Shown here: in pieces, positions 4,101 through 7,429 of the stretch
Layout: each line of letters opens with the position of its first letter
Position numbering within the stretch: the first letter of the stretch is position 1
Origin: Ramlibacter sp.
GTDB lineage: Bacteria; Pseudomonadota; Gammaproteobacteria; Burkholderiales; Burkholderiaceae_C
Direction: 5' to 3'
DNA length: 7,429 nt
Assembly: GCA_025351615.1 (NCBI GenBank)
Contig: JANXVP010000376.1
Coordinates: 1-7,429, forward strand
The notes under the pieces: generated by a model
What the model was told of the DNA's origin: nothing
Seen by the model: the letters and a program-made list of their open reading frames with translations, nothing else
The model's database searches: none
Translations under genes and position numbers: made by a program

Positions 4101-6374
4101 ATGCACACGGCCATCCTTTCGCAATCCGGGCCGCCGGTGCGGGCGAGCGCGTGGACGGCGCTCGACGAACGGGCGGAGTGGGAAGAATTCAGCACACCGG
4201 CAGCCGGGCAGCCAGGCGCATGGGAATCCGTTCTCGCCATCACCGGAATGCATTGCAGCGCATGCTCGCTGACGGTTGAAGCAGTGCTCTCCTCGCTGCC
4301 CGGCGTGCGCCGTGCCGAGGTGAACGGGCCGGCCGCCCTGGCCCGGGTGGTGTGGTCGCCGGAACAGGGCCGCCCCTCCGAGTGGCTGGCCGCCCTCAAG
4401 CAGGCCGGCTATGGCGCATTGCCCGCCGGCGACGTGCTCGCGGCGCAGCCCCGCCGACAGGCCGCGCGACTGATGCTCTGGCGCTGGATGGTGGCGGGTT
4501 TCAGCATGATGCAGGTGATGATGTATGCCCTGCCTGCCTATGTGGCGGGGCCCGGCGAGATCACGCCCGACATCAACGCCTTGCTGCAGTGGGCCTCCTG
4601 GATCCTCACGTTGCCGGTTGTGCTGTTTTGCTGCCAGCCGTTTTTTGCCAGCGCGCTGCGTGACATGCGCCAGGCCCGCATCGGCATGGACGTGCCGGTT
4701 GCCCTGGGGATCCTCATCGCTTTTGGCGCCAGCACGGCGACCACCTTCGGCAGCGTCGCCGGCGGCGGGGTCTGGTACGACTCCCTGACGATGTTCGTCT
4801 TCTTCCTGCTGTCGGGGCGGCTGCTCGAACTGCGGCTTCGCGACCGCACGGCTGGCGCTCTCGACGCCCTGATGCGCCGGCTGCCGCAAAGCGTCGACAG
4901 GAAAACCGCCGCCGGTGTGTTCGAACGGGTCCCGGTGCGCCGCGTTGCGTCCGGCGACCTGATCCGGGTGCTGGCGGGTGAAGTGATCCCGGCGGACGGA
5001 ACGGTCGAGGCCGGCGAAAGCCGCGTCGACGAAGCCCTGCTCACCGGTGAATCGAAGCCGCTTCTGCGCAGCCGGGGACTCGCTGTGATCGCGGGCAGCC
5101 ACAACCTCAGCGGGTCGCTGGAAGTGCGGGTGGCACGCGCCGGGCGACAGACCCGCTACGCCGGGATCGTTGCCTTGATGGAGCAGGCATCGCTGCACAA
5201 GCCGCGCCTCGCACAGTTCGCCGACCGCATCGCCAGTCCGTTCCTGCTGCTGGTGCTGCTGGCGAGCGCCGGCGCAGCCGCCTGGTGGTGGCCGTACGGT
5301 CCGGCCCACGCGATCGGTGTGGCCGTCGCAGTGTTGATCGTGACTTGCCCGTGCGCACTGTCGCTGGCAACGCCCGCGGCCACGCTCGCTGCTGCGGGAG
5401 CCCTGGCACGTCGGGGCGTGCTGGTGCGACGGCTGCAGGCCCTGGAGGCTTGCGCCAGGATCGACACGGTCGTATTCGACAAGACGGGCACGTTGACCGA
5501 AGACCGCTTCAATGTCACCGCTGTCGTGATCCGGACCGGCGCCGACCTCCAGCAGGTTCACCAGCAGGCGGCGGCGCTTGCCAGCCAGTCGCTGCACCCC
5601 GCTTCGCGCGCGATTGCCACCAGCTTCGCGGCCGGACCCTGGTCGGCTGTGCAGGTCAGCGAGATTCCAGGGCAGGGCGTGCGGGGCGATGTCGCGAAGG
5701 AACGCTCCTGCAGCAGCCAGTCGCTGAGGCTCGGCTCCGCAAGCTTTTGCGAAGCGCCGCACGCCTGCGCGTCGGATGCGCTGCGGGTACACCTTGCGGA
5801 CGAGGCCGGATGGCTCGCCAGTTTCGATCTGGACGAGACCCTGCGCAGTGACGCAGCGGCGGCGGTTGCGCAACTGGAGCTGCTCGGAGTCGGCGTCCAG
5901 ATTCTCTCCGGCGATCGCAGCCAGGCCGTGGGCCGGTTGGCGCGGCGTGCCGGCATCGCCACGTTCAGGGGGGAATGCTCGCCCGAAGACAAGCTGGCGC
6001 ACCTCCACCTGCTGCAGCAACAAGGCCACCGCATCGCGATGGTGGGCGACGGGCTGAACGACGGTCCCGCGCTCGCTCGCGCGGACCTCTCCGTGGCGCT
6101 CGGGCAGTCGGTTCCACTGGCGCAGGGGCAGGCCGATGTCGTGGTGCCCGGTGGGCAGCTGCTGGCGATCGCAGCGGTCTTGCGGCAGGGCCGCCGGGCG
6201 CGCCGCATCGTGCGCCAGAACCTGGCCTGGGCGGCTCTTTACAACGCCGTCGGCGTGCCGCTGGCGATCGCGGGGGCCATGCCGCCGTGGCTCGCGGGTC
6301 TCGGCATGGCTGCCAGTTCGCTGCTGGTGATCGTCAACTCGGCGCGGCTGGCCCGCCTGCCTGGAGACTGCTGA
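4101..6374 (+). CDS. ccoI: Copper-translocating P1B-type ATPase for cbb3 oxidase assembly
   Basis: CcoI/FixI is an inner-membrane copper ATPase needed to supply the CuB site of cbb3 oxidase. The 757-residue protein has one N-terminal heavy-metal domain with GMHCSAC (C52, C55), then eight expected membrane segments (about 125-147, 163-186, 197-216, 224-244, 378-396, 405-430, 705-727, 730-748). Other landmarks are the actuator TGES (315-318), CPC in the sixth segment (416-418), phosphorylation motif DKTGTLT (D460), SLHP with H499-P500, and hinge GDGLNDGPAL (649-658). YN in segment 7 and MxxSS (736-740) in segment 8 match copper(I)-type P1B pumps. CcoI rather than the detoxifying CopA is chosen because ccoS and ccoN follow directly. 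The ATG at 4101 gives a family-like N-terminus, but no Shine-Dalgarno sequence is visible; the next Met is residue 50, inside the metal-binding motif. An FNR-type box is centred 41.5 bases upstream. It overlaps ccoS by one base. Confidence 0.95.
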   Translation: MHTAILSQSGPPVRASAWTALDERAEWEEFSTPAAGQPGAWESVLAITGMHCSACSLTVEAVLSSLPGVRRAEVNGPAALARVVWSPEQGRPSEWLAALKQAGYGALPAGDVLAAQPRRQAARLMLWRWMVAGFSMMQVMMYALPAYVAGPGEITPDINALLQWASWILTLPVVLFCCQPFFASALRDMRQARIGMDVPVALGILIAFGASTATTFGSVAGGGVWYDSLTMFVFFLLSGRLLELRLRDRTAGALDALMRRLPQSVDRKTAAGVFERVPVRRVASGDLIRVLAGEVIPADGTVEAGESRVDEALLTGESKPLLRSRGLAVIAGSHNLSGSLEVRVARAGRQTRYAGIVALMEQASLHKPRLAQFADRIASPFLLLVLLASAGAAAWWWPYGPAHAIGVAVAVLIVTCPCALSLATPAATLAAAGALARRGVLVRRLQALEACARIDTVVFDKTGTLTEDRFNVTAVVIRTGADLQQVHQQAAALASQSLHPASRAIATSFAAGPWSAVQVSEIPGQGVRGDVAKERSCSSQSLRLGSASFCEAPHACASDALRVHLADEAGWLASFDLDETLRSDAAAAVAQLELLGVGVQILSGDRSQAVGRLARRAGIATFRGECSPEDKLAHLHLLQQQGHRIAMVGDGLNDGPALARADLSVALGQSVPLAQGQADVVVPGGQLLAIAAVLRQGRRARRIVRQNLAWAALYNAVGVPLAIAGAMPPWLAGLGMAASSLLVIVNSARLARLPGDC

Positions 6375-6511
6375 TGGACATCCTGTTCCTGTTGATCCCG
6401 CTTTCCGTCGTGTTGGCGCTGGCCATCCTCGTCGCGCTGTCCTGGGCCGTCTGGCGCGGCCAGTTCGAGGCGCTGGATGCCGAAGGCGAGCGCATTCTGC
6501 GCGGCGATTGA
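6374..6511 (+). CDS. ccoS: Cytochrome oxidase maturation protein, cbb3-type
   Basis: A 45-residue single-span membrane protein: [19 protein letters not shown] begins a hydrophobic segment (about 2-26), followed by the short conserved tail [19 protein letters not shown]. CcoS is required for cofactor (heme b and CuB) insertion into the CcoN subunit of cbb3 oxidase. The ATG overlaps the ccoI stop in TGATG, and GGAG seven bases upstream inside ccoI supports this start, implying translational coupling. The same frame stays open far upstream inside ccoI, but that extension is an Arg/Gly-rich shadow of the ATPase gene. The stop codon lies inside the FNR-type box of the following gene. Confidence 0.93.
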   Translation: MDILFLLIPLSVVLALAILVALSWAVWRGQFEALDAEGERILRGD

Positions 6512-6521
6512 CATTCGTCAA
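6508..6521 (+). promoter_or_regulatory. FNR/ANR-type box upstream of ccoN, across the ccoS stop
   Basis: TTGACATTCGTCAA is a perfect 5-4-5 dyad, TTGAC-N4-GTCAA, one base per half-site from the FNR consensus TTGAT-N4-ATCAA. It covers the TGA of ccoS (6509-6511) and is centred about 61 bases before the ccoN ATG. At class II spacing the -10 would be 6544-6549 (GACACT, keeping A2 and T6) with a start near 6556 and a 20-base leader. This suggests that ccoN and the structural genes after it have their own oxygen-controlled promoter in addition to readthrough from ccoI-ccoS. Confidence 0.7.
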
Positions 6522-6575
6522 GCCGCCGCAGCCGGCGGGCCGGGACACTGCAGGCCTCTCGACGAAAGTGTCTCC

Positions 6576-7429
6576 ATGAACGAAGAAGCAAAGCCGGCGG
6601 CCCAGTACGACGACACCGTCGTGCGGCAGTTCACGCTGATGGCGGTGGTCTGGGGCGTGGTCGGGATGCTGGTGGGGCTGTTCATCGCCGCCCAACTGGC
6701 CTGGCCGGAACTGAACTTCGGTATCCCCTGGCTCAGTTACGGCAGGCTGCGGCCGCTGCACACCAACGCGGTGATCTTCGCTTTCGGCGGTTGCGCTCTC
6801 ATGGGGACCAGCTACTACGTTGTGCAGCGCACTTGCCAGGTGCCGCTGTTCCTGGGCAAGCTGGCGGCGTTCCATTTCTGGGCCTGGCAGGCGGTGATCG
6901 TCGCCGCGGCCATCTCGCTGCCGCTTGGCTACACCCAAGGCAAGGAATACGCCGAGCTCGAATGGCCGATCGACATCCTGATCACCATTGCCTGGGTCTC
7001 CTACGCCATCGTGTTCTTCGGCACCATCGGCATCCGCAAGGTGCGCCACATCTACGTGGCCAACTGGTTCTACGGCTCCTTCATCATCACGGTGGCGCTG
7101 CTGCACATCGTCAACTCCGCCGCGATTCCCGCCGGCTGGATGAAGTCCTATTCGGCCTACGCTGGCGTGCAGGACGCGATGATCCAGTGGTGGTACGGCC
7201 ACAACGCGGTCGGGTTCTTCCTCACCGCTGGTTTCCTCGGGATGATGTATTACTTCATCCCCAAGCAGGCCGGCCGCCCGGTCTACAGCTACCGCCTGTC
7301 CATCGTCCACTTCTGGGCGCTGATCTTCACCTACATGTGGGCCGGCCCGCATCACCTGCACTACACCGCGCTGCCGGACTGGACGCAATCGGTGGGCATG
7401 GTGTTCTCGCTGATCCTGCTGGCCCCGAG
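6576..7429 (+). CDS. ccoN: cbb3-type cytochrome c oxidase subunit I, N-terminal part (cut by window edge)
   Basis: CcoN is the catalytic heme-copper subunit of the high-affinity, proton-pumping cbb3 oxidase in the inner membrane, reducing oxygen to water at low oxygen levels. The window holds 284 codons, a little over half of the usual roughly 470-480. Visible landmarks are H62 in [14 protein letters not shown] (low-spin heme b ligand), H209 in [11 protein letters not shown] (CuB ligand), Y253 in [10 protein letters not shown], which aligns with the tyrosine cross-linked to a CuB histidine in cbb3 enzymes, and H259-H260 (CuB ligands). All are intact, so the gene looks functional as far as seen. 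Several hydrophobic helices alternate with short loops, as expected. The ATG at 6576 is taken because the short polar N-terminus leads straight into helix 1; the ribosome binding site is weak (GAAAG about 11 bases upstream). An FNR-type box lies 54 bases upstream of the start. ccoO, ccoQ and ccoP are expected just beyond the right edge. Confidence 0.96.
   Translation, partial: MNEEAKPAAQYDDTVVRQFTLMAVVWGVVGMLVGLFIAAQLAWPELNFGIPWLSYGRLRPLHTNAVIFAFGGCALMGTSYYVVQRTCQVPLFLGKLAAFHFWAWQAVIVAAAISLPLGYTQGKEYAELEWPIDILITIAWVSYAIVFFGTIGIRKVRHIYVANWFYGSFIITVALLHIVNSAAIPAGWMKSYSAYAGVQDAMIQWWYGHNAVGFFLTAGFLGMMYYFIPKQAGRPVYSYRLSIVHFWALIFTYMWAGPHHLHYTALPDWTQSVGMVFSLILLAP

Noticed and set aside
5975..6373. 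Upstream extension of the ccoS frame inside ccoI
   Set aside because: It is an Arg/Gly/Ala-rich shadow of the ATPase gene. The ATG at 6374 has a ribosome binding site and gives a standard-length CcoS.
3771..7388. A 1205-codon open frame on the minus strand antisense to ccoI, ccoS and ccoN
   Set aside because: It is opposite genes with full catalytic motifs, its product is a low-complexity His/Arg/Gly/Ala-rich sequence without a recognisable domain, and it also overlaps the start of a usp gene. Long antisense frames are expected opposite GC-rich codon-biased genes.

Overview
The window reads as a GC-rich proteobacterial chromosome segment. The CcoI and CcoN sequences, the two-gene Crp/Fnr cluster and the order ccoI-ccoS-ccoN fit a beta-proteobacterium of the Burkholderiales (Comamonadaceae-like). 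That placement rests on remembered family resemblance, not on a search.

Left part (1-1358, minus strand): the first 56 codons of acetate kinase run off the left edge. Upstream of it on the same strand lies a soluble sensor histidine kinase. Its apparent original reading frame starts at an ATG at 1358 but meets an in-frame TAA at the fourth codon, so either a TTG at 1322 is used or the allele is impaired.

Middle part (1359-3082, plus strand): a 243-base divergent intergenic region is followed by two adjacent paralogous Crp/Fnr-type regulators. They share a C-terminal CxCY motif but lack the FNR-type recognition-helix residues. They converge on two universal stress protein genes (3994 down to 3112, minus strand) separated by 16 bases, probably one operon.

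Right part (3995-7429): a 106-base divergent region between the usp pair and ccoI carries an excellent FNR/ANR-type box inside a perfect dyad. On the plus strand follow ccoI (copper P1B-ATPase), ccoS (one-base overlap), a second FNR-type box lying across the ccoS stop codon, and the 5' part of ccoN, the catalytic subunit of the high-affinity cbb3 cytochrome oxidase.

Together the genes look like a low-oxygen adaptation locus: copper delivery, maturation and catalytic core of the microaerobic terminal oxidase, stress proteins sharing its control region, substrate-level ATP formation from acetyl phosphate, and several local regulators. I found no mobile element, CRISPR array, tRNA, rRNA or clear intrinsic terminator. 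Nothing here is clearly an undescribed system. The points most worth checking are the nonsense codon in the kinase, the symmetric FNR promoter arrangement with a possibly leaderless ccoI, and the atypical tandem Crp/Fnr pair.
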